NCBI GenBank assembly: GCA_028768525.1
Contig: CP054837.1
Coordinates: 2,823,001-2,887,000, forward strand
DNA from: Desulfobacter sp.
Lineage (GTDB): Bacteria > Desulfobacterota > Desulfobacteria > Desulfobacterales > Desulfobacteraceae
Direction of reading: 5' to 3'
Length of the DNA: 64,000 nucleotides
Shown here one piece after another: positions 15,643-24,888 of this stretch. Position numbers and translations under genes: made by a program. Positions within the stretch are counted from its first letter, which is position 1. Every line of letters begins with the position of its first letter. Under the pieces are notes generated by a model that saw nothing but the letters and a program-made list of their open reading frames with translations, was not told the origin of the DNA and did no database searches.

Positions 15643-16728
15643 TTATCCACTCAATTTTGCATCTGTTATATCATCAATGAAAGGGATAAAATTATCCTGA
15701 ACAATACGATGCCAGCTATTCTTCAAAGCTTTTTTCCGTATTGATGGTGGATCATATTCTGCTTTGAGCCTCACGAGTTTCTTTAACCCTTGATAAAAGC
15801 CTTCTGCAGAATCCTTTATTAAGATTCCGTTTTCCTCATTAATGATTACAGCATTCTCTTTGGTGTTTGTTGCAATCACTGGCATGCCCGCTATTATGTA
15901 CTCAAACGTTTTTGTCGGAGGCTGGCAGTCATACATTTCTGTAATCGGTATATAAGAAACGCCTACATTGCACCGATTAAAATAGCTGCTAAGTCTGTTT
16001 TGATGAATATAACCCGGCAAACGGACAATCCCATTGAGCCCTTTTTTATTCACCAACTGTTTTAAATTTTCCAGTTCACCATTATGCCCATCACCCACAA
16101 TATCATAGGTCATCTCTATAGATCCGCCATACTTTTTAAAAAATTTAGAGAACCCCTGGATGGTATCTTCTATTTGTCGACCATCGAAAGTACCCACGTA
16201 CAATAGATTTAGGGCATCAGAAGCAGAAAATCTTGCATTTATTGGATCGGCTCCGAGGGGCAATATATGGCATTTATACTTTGCCAAGCGCATTTTCTCT
16301 GCCAGGGATTTTGAAATGACAGAAATATATCTAAAGAACCTGCTTTCAAATTTTAGAATAAAATCGTTTGTCTTATTAATAGTTTTGTTGCCTGATATAT
16401 AACCACTTCTGATGTCGAACACAAAGACCTTTTGCTTGTGGTAAAGCTTAACCAAGGCGCATCCAATAAAATACTTGATGAAAATTGCATCATAATTTCT
16501 CTTACAGATTTTAAGACATGCAAATAAGAATCTAAAATATCTAACTAAAACATTCCCTTTTCTCAAGATATAAATACACTCTACACCATCAACATTAAGT
16601 TTAGGCTCTCCAGAGTCAAACCCGAGATATGATATATTGAAATGCTTATTCGCATACTTGCAATAGGAAAAAGTATCAATATGGTAACCAAATTGTTTGG
16701 CGTTGATTATGAGAAGTTTTTTCTTCAT
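15643..16728 (-). CDS. Glycosyltransferase (GT4-like)
   Basis: At 361 residues this has a GT-B layout: an N-terminal domain starting MKKKLLIINAKQFG and a C-terminal domain with LLYVGTFDGRQIEDTI, VGDGHNGELENLKQL and the donor-binding stretch PPTKTFEYIIAGMPVIATN, where Glu in TFEY takes the usual acidic position. It is probably a cytoplasmic or membrane-bound sugar transferase for repeat-unit assembly. It has strongly AT-rich composition like its neighbours, and there is a 21-base gap from the upstream glycosyltransferase gene. Confidence 0.8.
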   Translation of the reverse strand: MKKKLLIINAKQFGYHIDTFSYCKYANKHFNISYLGFDSGEPKLNVDGVECIYILRKGNVLVRYFRFLFACLKICKRNYDAIFIKYFIGCALVKLYHKQKVFVFDIRSGYISGNKTINKTNDFILKFESRFFRYISVISKSLAEKMRLAKYKCHILPLGADPINARFSASDALNLLYVGTFDGRQIEDTIQGFSKFFKKYGGSIEMTYDIVGDGHNGELENLKQLVNKKGLNGIVRLPGYIHQNRLSSYFNRCNVGVSYIPITEMYDCQPPTKTFEYIIAGMPVIATNTKENAVIINEENGILIKDSAEGFYQGLKKLVRLKAEYDPPSIRKKALKNSWHRIVQDNFIPFIDDITDAKLSG

Positions 16729-16749
16729 TTCACGGTCATCAAATCATCG

Positions 16750-17853
16750 TTAAGTATTGCGGTCCCGTGGTGCCCCAGAATCGTTCATAATTCTGCGTAT
16801 TCGGTTAAAATTATCAATAGAGTGATACTGGGTGGCATATTTCCGAGCATTCTCTCCAATTTGCTGTAAACGGTGAGAATCGCTGATAAGAGATTTAATA
16901 TCTTTGATCAATTGCGTAAAACTGCCGGAATATAACCCCAAGCCCCTTTTTTCAATAATCCCGTCAGGGTCTACACTGAGGCTTACAACCGGAACCTTCC
17001 TCATCCAGGCCTGGACAAAAGTATTGCTGAAACCTTCATGCCGACTGGTATTCACTAAAAGATGACTTTTCGCCAGCAAATCATTCACTCTGCCATTTGA
17101 TATTTCACCCATAACTTCGATCCCATTTCTCAGAGCCCTATCAATCAAGTTCGGATAGCCTTCATTTCGACCAACCATGATGAAACGAACATTTTCCACA
17201 TTGCTCATCTGTTCAACAAGCTTAACAAACATTTCAGGCCGTTTTATGGGTTTCCAGTTGGCAATCCAAAGTATGGATATCTCTTTATTGGATTTCTTAA
17301 AACATCCGGGCGGTATGGGATGACCATTGGGTATAACCATAGCCCTTCGATTAAAATTTTTTTCAAGCAGGTGAGCCTGATATTCAGTTTGAACGATGAT
17401 TGCATGTGCTATATTAAAACAAAAGCGTTTGAGCAGATATCCGGGGCTCTTTTTCACTCTTGCCGGTCGTAATAAATCTGGATCACTGGCAATATGTATG
17501 ATTAGCTTAGACTTGTAGTATTTTGCATGGACCGCTACAAAATATAGATAGGCATTCATCCCACGATAGTAGATAATTGTCGGACGAAACTTCATCAACC
17601 CCCTTTTCCATAGCTGCGCTCCTTCGAAAAAAAAGGTTCTTCTGAGTAAAAAGACTTTCACTGGATTAATGGGATAAAGCAAGAAGCCATCATCCGCGAC
17701 TTTTCCCTTTTTTTTAATAGCGTGGTTCCTGTATATAAATGCAACCTTAGCAAAATCCCGGCATTTCTGTGCCAAATAATACGCCTGAAGCTCTGCCCCA
17801 CCCTGAGCAAAAGGAAAATACCCCGTAATAAAAAGGAGCCTTTCTTTATTCAT
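16750..17853 (-). CDS. Family 4 glycosyltransferase
   Basis: This 367-residue GT-B enzyme has an N-terminal loop FPFAQGGAELQAYYLA that matches the GGAE acceptor-side motif of GT4 enzymes, and the C-terminal sequences SILWIANWKPIKRPEMFV and NTSRHEGFSNTFVQAWMRKVPVVSL, where the usual E-G-F-x-E motif becomes EGFSNTFVQAW. The second conserved Glu is thus replaced by Gln, a minor but visible departure. The start overlaps the stop of the upstream glycosyltransferase by 8 bases, which indicates translational coupling. Confidence 0.85.
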   Translation of the reverse strand: MNKERLLFITGYFPFAQGGAELQAYYLAQKCRDFAKVAFIYRNHAIKKKGKVADDGFLLYPINPVKVFLLRRTFFFEGAQLWKRGLMKFRPTIIYYRGMNAYLYFVAVHAKYYKSKLIIHIASDPDLLRPARVKKSPGYLLKRFCFNIAHAIIVQTEYQAHLLEKNFNRRAMVIPNGHPIPPGCFKKSNKEISILWIANWKPIKRPEMFVKLVEQMSNVENVRFIMVGRNEGYPNLIDRALRNGIEVMGEISNGRVNDLLAKSHLLVNTSRHEGFSNTFVQAWMRKVPVVSLSVDPDGIIEKRGLGLYSGSFTQLIKDIKSLISDSHRLQQIGENARKYATQYHSIDNFNRIRRIMNDSGAPRDRNT

Positions 17854-19081
17854 ATTTTACCTTATGGGAATAAAACCCCTGCTTCACAGCCTCTTCGAAA
17901 GAAAGCTTGTCCGAACAAAGTATCCGCCCTTTTGCCAAGGCATTGGCAGCAAGTTTCGCTCTGATTTCTGGATTCATGACATGTCTTATTTTGTGCTCCA
18001 GATCTACAATAGAATCAGGCTTGTATAGCAATCCATTTTTATCATCATCGATGACATATCTGAAAGCGCCAACTTCAGGTGCAATAACCGGGACACCAAG
18101 GATGAACGCCTCAATTGCCGATTTACACAAACCTTCAGACATTGCAATTCGTGTGGGATTGATAGCAACCCATGATTTTTTAAACAGATAAGCAACTTCT
18201 ACCCTAGATTTCTCACCAAGGATAAAAACCTCGCCTTTCAAACCATCAGCCTCTATGGCTTTTTGAAGAGGTTTACAGCAACTTCCTCCACCAGCATAAA
18301 CCATCACAAGACTTTTTATTTGTCTATTGACGGCTTTAAAGGCATCGTAAAGATCGTATACACCTTTGCCAGGCTCCATTCTGCCAACGTAAAAAAGTAG
18401 CTTCTTTTCTTTGTCATTGATGCAAGAAGGTAGCCCGGATTGAACAGATTCTTCGAAACAGTTAATTTTAGAGAAGTCGTCGAACGATGCTATATACTCT
18501 ATCATGCCTTTTCTTCTAATCTTACATAATTGTCTGTATAGAAAGGGACCGTGGGCAACAACAAAATGGCACCTTTTTAATATCAATAACTCAAATAGCC
18601 TATCAAATCTCCTTCCTACAGATAAATCAGAGTGGAGGGAGACAATTAGCTTGGATCTGATTAGCATAGAGACCACATAACAAACCAGAAGGGAACTCCC
18701 CCTAGCACAAAGAATATAATCTGGTTTAAATTTAAGCAGTTCGAACCCTACCAAAAAAGGAAAAACGATACGCCTGCATATATTTAAAAATTTTGGATTG
18801 GTTTTTATCGTTAAGGTTTTGGCAACACAATGCTTTCTTTTTACTTTTTTAGTCGATTTCCCCCAGGAAAGTAGTAGCAGGCTTCCCCGCCTTTCCATCA
18901 GCCTATAAATTGAGTGAATATAATACAATTGACCGCCGGTTACGGTGGAAGAAGTTTCATCAATACTTACCAATTCAGCCGCAACATCTCCTGGTTTGAT
19001 GTAACAGAATTTCAATATCCCCTTGGTTGACTTATTCATTTTAACCATCTTAAAATACTTAATAATCTTGCCGAAACCCAA
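17846..19081 (-). CDS. Family 4 glycosyltransferase
   Basis: From the TTG at 19081 this is 411 residues; in-frame ATG codons at residues 12 and 15 are equally possible and no ribosome site decides between them. The N-terminal domain contains STVTGGQLYYIHSIYRLMER, a GT4-type glycine loop. The C-terminal domain has LLFYVGRMEPGKGVYDLYDAF, VMVYAGGGSCCKPLQKAI and AMSEGLCKSAIEAFILGVPVIAPEVG, the standard E-x7-E donor site. It is AT-rich and lies in the middle of the glycan block. Sugar specificity cannot be inferred. Confidence 0.85.
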   Translation of the reverse strand: MGFGKIIKYFKMVKMNKSTKGILKFCYIKPGDVAAELVSIDETSSTVTGGQLYYIHSIYRLMERRGSLLLLSWGKSTKKVKRKHCVAKTLTIKTNPKFLNICRRIVFPFLVGFELLKFKPDYILCARGSSLLVCYVVSMLIRSKLIVSLHSDLSVGRRFDRLFELLILKRCHFVVAHGPFLYRQLCKIRRKGMIEYIASFDDFSKINCFEESVQSGLPSCINDKEKKLLFYVGRMEPGKGVYDLYDAFKAVNRQIKSLVMVYAGGGSCCKPLQKAIEADGLKGEVFILGEKSRVEVAYLFKKSWVAINPTRIAMSEGLCKSAIEAFILGVPVIAPEVGAFRYVIDDDKNGLLYKPDSIVDLEHKIRHVMNPEIRAKLAANALAKGRILCSDKLSFEEAVKQGFYSHKVKYE

Positions 19082-19113
19082 ACCGAATCCCCGGATAGTT
19101 TTGTTGAGAGGCT

Positions 19114-20418
19114 TTAAGGGGTTGGAAATGAATCGTCTGGTGCGTATTTATGCTGGAATCGTTCAAAATCATATTTACCGTTTAAAGGGTCATAAAACAC
19201 CCGGCTGTCTCCTTCTTGGTTGTACCAGGTGTTTCCCTCCCATCTCACGTCCATATCCCCCGGCCAAATTTTTAAAAACCGAAGCATCACGCCTTTAGGG
19301 GATTTTCCTTTTGATGCCCAAAAAACGTTTCTTCGAAAAACTATCTTTCCTCCCAAAGCATTTGATTTCCCAAAATCAATAATTTGCCGTGTCCTGCTCA
19401 ATGCAGTGGATTCAAAGACACAATTTTCAACTATTAAATCTTCCGCACCGGTAATAGTCAAAACGGTTTTCTCATATCCTCCTCTAAACACAGAATCTGT
19501 GAGGGTGACGTTTCGAGCCCTACCAATAATGATACCATATTTAAATTCGTTTACAGAATTGTGTCGCCTAATTGTTACATTTGATGTCCCGTGCCCGAGA
19601 AGGATTCCGCTGTCATGATTTTCCTGGGTATGATTATCTTCAACCAGAATATCGCTGCCAGCTGTTATATCAATCCCCTGTTCAGCACAGTTGCTTATCC
19701 GATTGTTGCGAATGATGTGACTTCTGCCAATATCGCTTTCTAATTGATCTCTATGAAGGGAAATACCGTCATTGGTGAGTGCATCGCTTATGGTGCAGCC
19801 CTCCACCACAGTCTGGGTAAGTTTGCTATTTGGGTCCCCCATCATGGCGATACCGGTATTGCCAACCTGCCGAATGATACAATTGGATATAGTGAAGTTA
19901 TTTCCACCGTCATTAATCAGTATTCCATTCTTGCTGGTATCGTATATCTCAAGATTCTTTATCAAAATATTCGAACATCCCTTTGCAAATCCAAGCCCCT
20001 GATCTTTTGATCCCTTAATTATTAAATCCTTGAACACCAGGTGATGTTTACCAAAACACCTTAAAATGCTTCCTGTCGCATCACCTAATATCAAGGGTTT
20101 CCGATCTGAGGACTCACCTCGTATAGTAATCGTTGCCCCTTTCACTCCCGAAGTTTTTATTGCGATATTCTCCAGATACGGTTTTTTAGAGCCGTTAGAC
20201 AAAATAACAATAACATCGCCGGGTTGTACCATTCTTAGCGCCATTTTAATGGTTTTAAACGGAGCCTCTTTGCCTCCTGAATTAATGTTTTTCCCTAACA
20301 AATTATTTACATAGTAGGTTCCAGAATGACAGATATTGACTTGCAGACCTGAAAGGATAAAGAGCAATAGAAACCTCGAAAAGGTCGCCCTGAATTTTTT
20401 ATTTATATAACACACCAT
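19114..20418 (-). CDS. Exported right-handed parallel beta-helix protein
   Basis: This 434-residue protein has an N-terminal hydrophobic signal sequence (RFLLLFILSGLQVNICHSG) followed by a start-of-helix motif TYYVNNLLGKN and many PbH1-type coils rich in N, G, I and V (NILIKNLEIYDTSKNGILI, HIIRNNRISNCAEQGIDI and so on). This fold is shared by pectate-lyase-like and alginate epimerase-like enzymes. In polysaccharide loci such proteins are likely lyases or epimerases of the polymer in the periplasm. No specific catalytic set could be assigned. It lies between a glycosyltransferase gene and an acetyltransferase gene. Confidence 0.8.
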   Translation of the reverse strand: MVCYINKKFRATFSRFLLLFILSGLQVNICHSGTYYVNNLLGKNINSGGKEAPFKTIKMALRMVQPGDVIVILSNGSKKPYLENIAIKTSGVKGATITIRGESSDRKPLILGDATGSILRCFGKHHLVFKDLIIKGSKDQGLGFAKGCSNILIKNLEIYDTSKNGILINDGGNNFTISNCIIRQVGNTGIAMMGDPNSKLTQTVVEGCTISDALTNDGISLHRDQLESDIGRSHIIRNNRISNCAEQGIDITAGSDILVEDNHTQENHDSGILLGHGTSNVTIRRHNSVNEFKYGIIIGRARNVTLTDSVFRGGYEKTVLTITGAEDLIVENCVFESTALSRTRQIIDFGKSNALGGKIVFRRNVFWASKGKSPKGVMLRFLKIWPGDMDVRWEGNTWYNQEGDSRVFYDPLNGKYDFERFQHKYAPDDSFPTP

Positions 20419-20430
20419 ATATTTTTATTA

Positions 20431-21024
20431 TTATCTTTGACCGATAACCTTTGCCGGCACACCACCCACAATTGAAAATGGAGGGATACTTTTTGTCACA
20501 ACAGCACCGGCCGCGACGATACATCCTTGGGGTATTGCTACGCCTGGTAAAATTGTAGCATTAGCACCAATCCAAACATCATCTTTTATATTTATAGGCG
20601 CATGACTTTCACCCTGTTCCATAATAGGCCTATCTCGCTCCTTAAATATATGATTATTTGTTATTAAGTTGACCCTAGGACCTATGCGCACCATATTCCC
20701 AATGGTAATCCCACCACTTCCCAAGAGATAGCAGTGACGATTAAGACTACATTTTTTACCAATATAAATAAAACCTTGGAAGGTGCGAAGCACACAATCC
20801 TCGTGTACTTCAGAAAAATCACCTATTTTAATGGCAAATTCTTTTGAATTAGATCCAGGCAATAGGGCACAATTATTCTTTAATAGCACATTATCACCAA
20901 TCCAAATTTTTTTTCTGTTTACAAAAGAAATCGTCCCGGTCACACGCAGATTTGAGGATGGTCCGTTGAACACACGTTTGTAGAAAAATCCCAGGCTTTC
21001 TCTATAAATATCCATCAGTAGCAT
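20431..21024 (-). CDS. Hexapeptide acyltransferase (WcaF/maltose-acetyltransferase type)
   Basis: At 197 residues, it shows left-handed beta-helix repeats over most of its length (WIGDNVLLKNNCALLPG, YIGKKCSLNRHCYLLGSGG, ITIGNMVRIGPRVNLITNNH). It ends with the LbH acetyltransferase signature DVWIGANATILPGVAIPQGCIVAAGAVV and FSIVGGVPAKVIGQR. The His in NNH (about residue 120) is at the usual catalytic place. It probably O-acetylates a sugar of the repeat unit. GGAG lies 10 bases before the ATG. It is AT-rich. Confidence 0.85.
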   Translation of the reverse strand: MLLMDIYRESLGFFYKRVFNGPSSNLRVTGTISFVNRKKIWIGDNVLLKNNCALLPGSNSKEFAIKIGDFSEVHEDCVLRTFQGFIYIGKKCSLNRHCYLLGSGGITIGNMVRIGPRVNLITNNHIFKERDRPIMEQGESHAPINIKDDVWIGANATILPGVAIPQGCIVAAGAVVTKSIPPFSIVGGVPAKVIGQR

Positions 21025-21039
21025 AAAGATCAGGCTCCA

Positions 21040-22620
21040 CTATCCGACTCTTTGTTGATTCTTTTTTATCAATCCAATCACCGATAATAAAAGTCTTACT
21101 TTAGGGTTCTGTTTGCCAAAACGATAAAAAAAGGCTCTCTCTTTTTCACTGAAGAATAGAAACCGAAACTGAATCGCAAATGCCATACTGATTAATACTA
21201 TTCCTGCGCCAAGCATAGTAAAATGGTTCTGTATCAAGCATCCGAGTAACCACCCAGTTCCGGCAACCCCAGTCCAGTATAGACCTAAACTGAAAAAAAA
21301 TGACGACATGCCAGAAAAACTGGCAAATTCCCTTACAAAAAACCAGATAAACAAATTTTTTGCCAGAGTCGCACTTCCTGTAGCTATAACCGCACCCCAG
21401 ATACCAAAAAAATGAATCAAAACAATATCGGCAAAGATATTGTACACAGCGAAAACCTTGCTGTATAAAATAATCTCCGCTTTTTCTTTTAGCTGAGCAG
21501 TTAACCCTAGTGGAGTTTGAAATGCATTCAATAAGGATATTATTGAAACGGCTACCAATATCAAATAGTAATCTAAAAACTTTCCTGAAAAAAAGACAAT
21601 AATCATTTCCTGACTGTACAAAAGGAAAAAGCAAAAGAGTGGAACCTGGAAGAGATATGTCAATTTTAAAAGGAGTTGATAGTTTTGAGTGATTTGCTGT
21701 TTAGATGACTCTTGGTTCCCGCTAAAAAAACTGGGCTGAATCACCTGCAGGAGGTAATTGATGGGCAGAAACCGATCAGCCATCCGAGTGATCCGATAAC
21801 AAAAACTATAGGCTCCAACAGCTATCGGATTCAAATACATGGCAATGATGAAATTATCAAAATTTGAATCCAAAAGCCCTGCTCCCGCATCGTTGAAATT
21901 GTAAAAAAGAGCATACCGCGTGATGCGCTTTCGCTCATGGGGAGGAATTTTTTCATGATCGCCGCCGGCCTTTTGTACTTTTAGCCAATAGACAATTTCT
22001 AACAATATAAAAATAATAATATAGGCAAGTAGATCAACAACCAGGATATGCCAAAGGTTCCATGAAAACCAGATTGCATTACCGTACCCTACACCTTTGA
22101 TCAAAACAAACAACAACGAGAACCCTTGGGAATATTTCTGAAGAAAATAGGAATTCAGGCATGTTTCAAGTATGCTCCTTTGAAGGTGTAAAATGATTAT
22201 AAAACAGAACAATAAAAAATAATTTTTATAAGCTGCTACGTCCAAGATAGGAGCTGCAAAATCCCAAAGCAGTAAAAAGATCGCAAGCGCCGTGATATTG
22301 GAAACAAGGCGTAGAAACGAGGCTACTCTGTACAATCGATGGGCAATCTCGTATTCCCCCCTGCTGTAATACTCCGGCATATAGCGTTGAAGCGTATTGG
22401 CAATACCAAAGGAAAAAACCATGCCCATCAAGGCAATTAAAGAGTATAGCAGATTATATATCCCATAATCGTGCTCGGATAGTGCTCTAACAAGAAGAAC
22501 TGTTACGGCCATGCCTCCTACTTGAGCCAGGAGTCGGAAGACTACTGTAAACTTGGTTGCGGACACACTTTTCTTGAACAATGATTGGTTGGAAGGATTC
22601 ATCAACTGTGGATTATGCAT
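21040..22620 (-). CDS. Wzx-type polysaccharide flippase
   Basis: This 526-residue protein with about 12-14 membrane segments belongs to the oligosaccharide flippase (polysaccharide transport, MATE-like) family. The N-terminal region ATKFTVVFRLLAQVGGMAVTVLLVRALSEHDYGIYNLLYSL is typical. It would move undecaprenyl-linked repeat units to the periplasmic face for the polymerase encoded at 14269-15570. It is AT-rich. A 159-base stretch between it and fcl holds no recognisable gene. Confidence 0.85.
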   Translation of the reverse strand: MHNPQLMNPSNQSLFKKSVSATKFTVVFRLLAQVGGMAVTVLLVRALSEHDYGIYNLLYSLIALMGMVFSFGIANTLQRYMPEYYSRGEYEIAHRLYRVASFLRLVSNITALAIFLLLWDFAAPILDVAAYKNYFLLFCFIIILHLQRSILETCLNSYFLQKYSQGFSLLFVLIKGVGYGNAIWFSWNLWHILVVDLLAYIIIFILLEIVYWLKVQKAGGDHEKIPPHERKRITRYALFYNFNDAGAGLLDSNFDNFIIAMYLNPIAVGAYSFCYRITRMADRFLPINYLLQVIQPSFFSGNQESSKQQITQNYQLLLKLTYLFQVPLFCFFLLYSQEMIIVFFSGKFLDYYLILVAVSIISLLNAFQTPLGLTAQLKEKAEIILYSKVFAVYNIFADIVLIHFFGIWGAVIATGSATLAKNLFIWFFVREFASFSGMSSFFFSLGLYWTGVAGTGWLLGCLIQNHFTMLGAGIVLISMAFAIQFRFLFFSEKERAFFYRFGKQNPKVRLLLSVIGLIKKNQQRVG

Positions 22621-22779
22621 AAGGAATTTTAAGTGATTGAGTTAAGGGGCTTTGGGGAGGTTCTATAATTCTTTCTTCAATCTCAAACTATAGCCAAAAT
22701 TAGAACCCTGTTTTTGCGAATTTTCAAAGTATTTTCTTTTTAAATCCAATTTCCATTGTAGCCAGGGGATGAAGAGTCT

Positions 22780-23784
22780 TCAATGATTATTACTTCGAAA
22801 CCAGTCATATGTTAATTTAATTCCTTTTTTTAAAGGGGTGCAATACTCCCAACCCAAAGATTTTAGTATTGATATATCTAAAATCTTTCTGAACGTCCCA
22901 TCGGGTTTGCCTTCATCCCAGACAAGGCGCCCTTCATAACCTATCTGATTTTTAATCATTTGGGCAAGTTCCTTAATGGTACAGTCAATGCCAGTGCCCA
23001 CATTGAAAAAACAGAGAGTTTGGTTAACTATCAAAGCCATACCCCAATCATCTTCCGTCATGGAAATTATATAAGTGCTCGCATCCGCCATGTCATCAAC
23101 ATGCAGAAATTCCCTGCGTGGATTACCAGTCCCCCAAACAACCACCTCTGGTGCACCTGCCATTTTGGCCTCATGGAATTTCCGAATCAGGGCAGGTAGT
23201 ACATGGGAAGTTTCAAGGTCGAAATTGTCATTGGGGCCATAGAGGTTGGTGGGCATGATTGCCATAAATCTTGTGCCGTATTGCCGGTTGTAGGCTTCGC
23301 ACATTTTGATGCCGGCTATTTTAGCAATGGCATAGGGTTCGTTGGTGGGTTCCAGCGGGCCTGTGAGCAGATATTCCTCTTTAATGGGCTGGGGGGCGTC
23401 TTTGGGGTAGACGCAGGAGGAACCCAGAAAGAGGAGTCTTGCCGCTTTGTGGACATAGGCCGCATGGATGACATTGGTCTGAATAGCCAGATTCTCGTAG
23501 ATAAACTGGGCCGGGTAGGTGTTGTTGGCATGGATGCCGCCGACCCTGGCTGCCGCAAGAAAGACATACGCTGGCGTCTCAGTCTTGAATAGGCTGTCTA
23601 CTTCAGCCTGCCTCGTGAGGTCAGCCTGGATGTGGTTAATCGGCATATCCTTCTGCTCATCAAGGATTGAAGAGTGGTAGGTGCCGATAAGGTTGGTATA
23701 CCCTTTTTTTACTAGGTTGCGGATAATGGCGGAACCCACCATGCCGGAGGCGCCTGCGATGAGGATTTTATCTGTCTTATTCAT
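22780..23784 (-). CDS. fcl: GDP-L-fucose synthase
   Basis: This 334-residue member of the extended short-chain dehydrogenase family has an NADP loop GASGMVGSAI (from residue 11), SSCVYP, and the catalytic Y-x3-K in PYAIAKIAG, plus REFLHVDDMA. It epimerises and reduces GDP-4-keto-6-deoxymannose to GDP-L-fucose. Its start overlaps the end of gmd by 8 bases, so the two act as one pathway. The C-terminal third of the gene is AT-rich like the glycan block downstream, while the N-terminal part is GC-rich like gmd, which suggests a recombination joint within the gene. Confidence 0.95.
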   Translation of the reverse strand: MNKTDKILIAGASGMVGSAIIRNLVKKGYTNLIGTYHSSILDEQKDMPINHIQADLTRQAEVDSLFKTETPAYVFLAAARVGGIHANNTYPAQFIYENLAIQTNVIHAAYVHKAARLLFLGSSCVYPKDAPQPIKEEYLLTGPLEPTNEPYAIAKIAGIKMCEAYNRQYGTRFMAIMPTNLYGPNDNFDLETSHVLPALIRKFHEAKMAGAPEVVVWGTGNPRREFLHVDDMADASTYIISMTEDDWGMALIVNQTLCFFNVGTGIDCTIKELAQMIKNQIGYEGRLVWDEGKPDGTFRKILDISILKSLGWEYCTPLKKGIKLTYDWFRSNNH

Positions 23785-24862
23785 TGGGCGTATTTACCTT
23801 AAATCCGGCCCGCTGGCAGAGTTCATCTCGTTTTGCCTCATCAAGATCGGTCCGGGTCATTTCACGAACCAATTCCTTAAAACTGATTTTTGGTTCCCAG
23901 CCAAGGTTCTGCTTGGCCTTGGATGGGTCTCCCAGGAGGGTGTCCACCTCTGTGGGGCGGAAATATCTGGGGTCTACAGCAACGATGGTCTTACCGTTGG
24001 CCGGGTTGATGCCCTTTTCATCAATGCCTTTCCCCTGCCACTCGACGGCCATGCCCAGTTCTTTGGCAGAGAGTTCCACAAATTCCCGGACCGAATGCTG
24101 CTCGCCCGTGGCGATGACATAGTCTTCCGGAATTTTCTGCTGGAGCATGAGCCACTGCATCTCCACATAGTCTTTGGCATGACCCCAGTCCCTCAGTGCA
24201 TTCATGTTGCCAAGATAGAGGCAGTCCTGCATGCCCAGATGGATTCGGCAGAGCGCCCGGGTGATTTTCCGGGTGACAAAGGTTTCCCCACGGATAGGGG
24301 ATTCATGGTTAAACAGGATGCCGTTGCAGGCGTAGATATTATAAGCTTCCCTGTAGTTGACCGTAATCCAGTAGGCGTAAAGTTTGGCGCAGGCATAGGG
24401 GGACCTGGGGTAAAACGGTGTATTTTCAGTCTGGGGGATTTCCTGTGCCTTGCCGTAGAGTTCCGAAGTGGAGGCCTGGTAAAATCGTGTTTTATTTTCC
24501 AGACCCAGGAGCCGGATGCCTTCCAGAAGGCGCATGGCGCCCAGGGCATCTGTATCTGCGGTGTATTCCGGGGATTCAAAGGAAACCTGAACATGGCTTT
24601 GGGCCGCCAGGTTGTAGACCTCGTCCGGCTGAACCTGCTGAAGAATACGAATGAGGTTGGTGGCATCGGTGAGGTCTCCGTAGTGGAGGATCAGTTTTCG
24701 GTTGTCTGTGTGGGGGTCCTCGTAGAGGTGGTCGATGCGGTCTGTATTAAAAAGGGAGGCACGGCGCTTGATGCCGTGAACTTCGTAGCCTTTTTCAAGA
24801 AGGAACTGCGCCAGGTAAGCACCGTCCTGGCCAGTAATACCGGTGATGAGTGCTTTTTTCAT
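23777..24862 (-). CDS. gmd: GDP-mannose 4,6-dehydratase
   Basis: The start is set at the ATG at 24862, where GAGAAGA precedes it and the conserved MKKALITGITGQDGAYLAQ begins; an upstream start would add 17 unrelated residues. With 361 residues, it has normal Gmd length. It shows the GxxGxxG loop, GDLTDATNLIRIL, NLAAQSHVQVSFE, and the catalytic Y-x3-K in SPYACAKLYAYW. It makes GDP-4-keto-6-deoxy-D-mannose, the substrate of fcl immediately downstream. Confidence 0.96.
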   Translation of the reverse strand: MKKALITGITGQDGAYLAQFLLEKGYEVHGIKRRASLFNTDRIDHLYEDPHTDNRKLILHYGDLTDATNLIRILQQVQPDEVYNLAAQSHVQVSFESPEYTADTDALGAMRLLEGIRLLGLENKTRFYQASTSELYGKAQEIPQTENTPFYPRSPYACAKLYAYWITVNYREAYNIYACNGILFNHESPIRGETFVTRKITRALCRIHLGMQDCLYLGNMNALRDWGHAKDYVEMQWLMLQQKIPEDYVIATGEQHSVREFVELSAKELGMAVEWQGKGIDEKGINPANGKTIVAVDPRYFRPTEVDTLLGDPSKAKQNLGWEPKISFKELVREMTRTDLDEAKRDELCQRAGFKVNTPNE

Positions 24863-24888
24863 TTTTGTCTTCTCAGCATGAGGTAATT

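Larger units (their letters stand above)
10766..23060. other. AT-rich glycan-specific block inside the exopolysaccharide locus
   Basis: By eye GC drops to about 35-43 % across the heparinase, glycosyltransferase, polymerase, acetyltransferase, beta-helix and flippase genes, compared with about 55-60 % on both sides. The change at the right edge falls inside fcl, near 23.06-23.1 kb; the left edge is gradual around the WecG-like gene. This is typical of a horizontally exchanged, structure-determining cassette flanked by conserved export and sugar-nucleotide genes. Confidence 0.6.
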
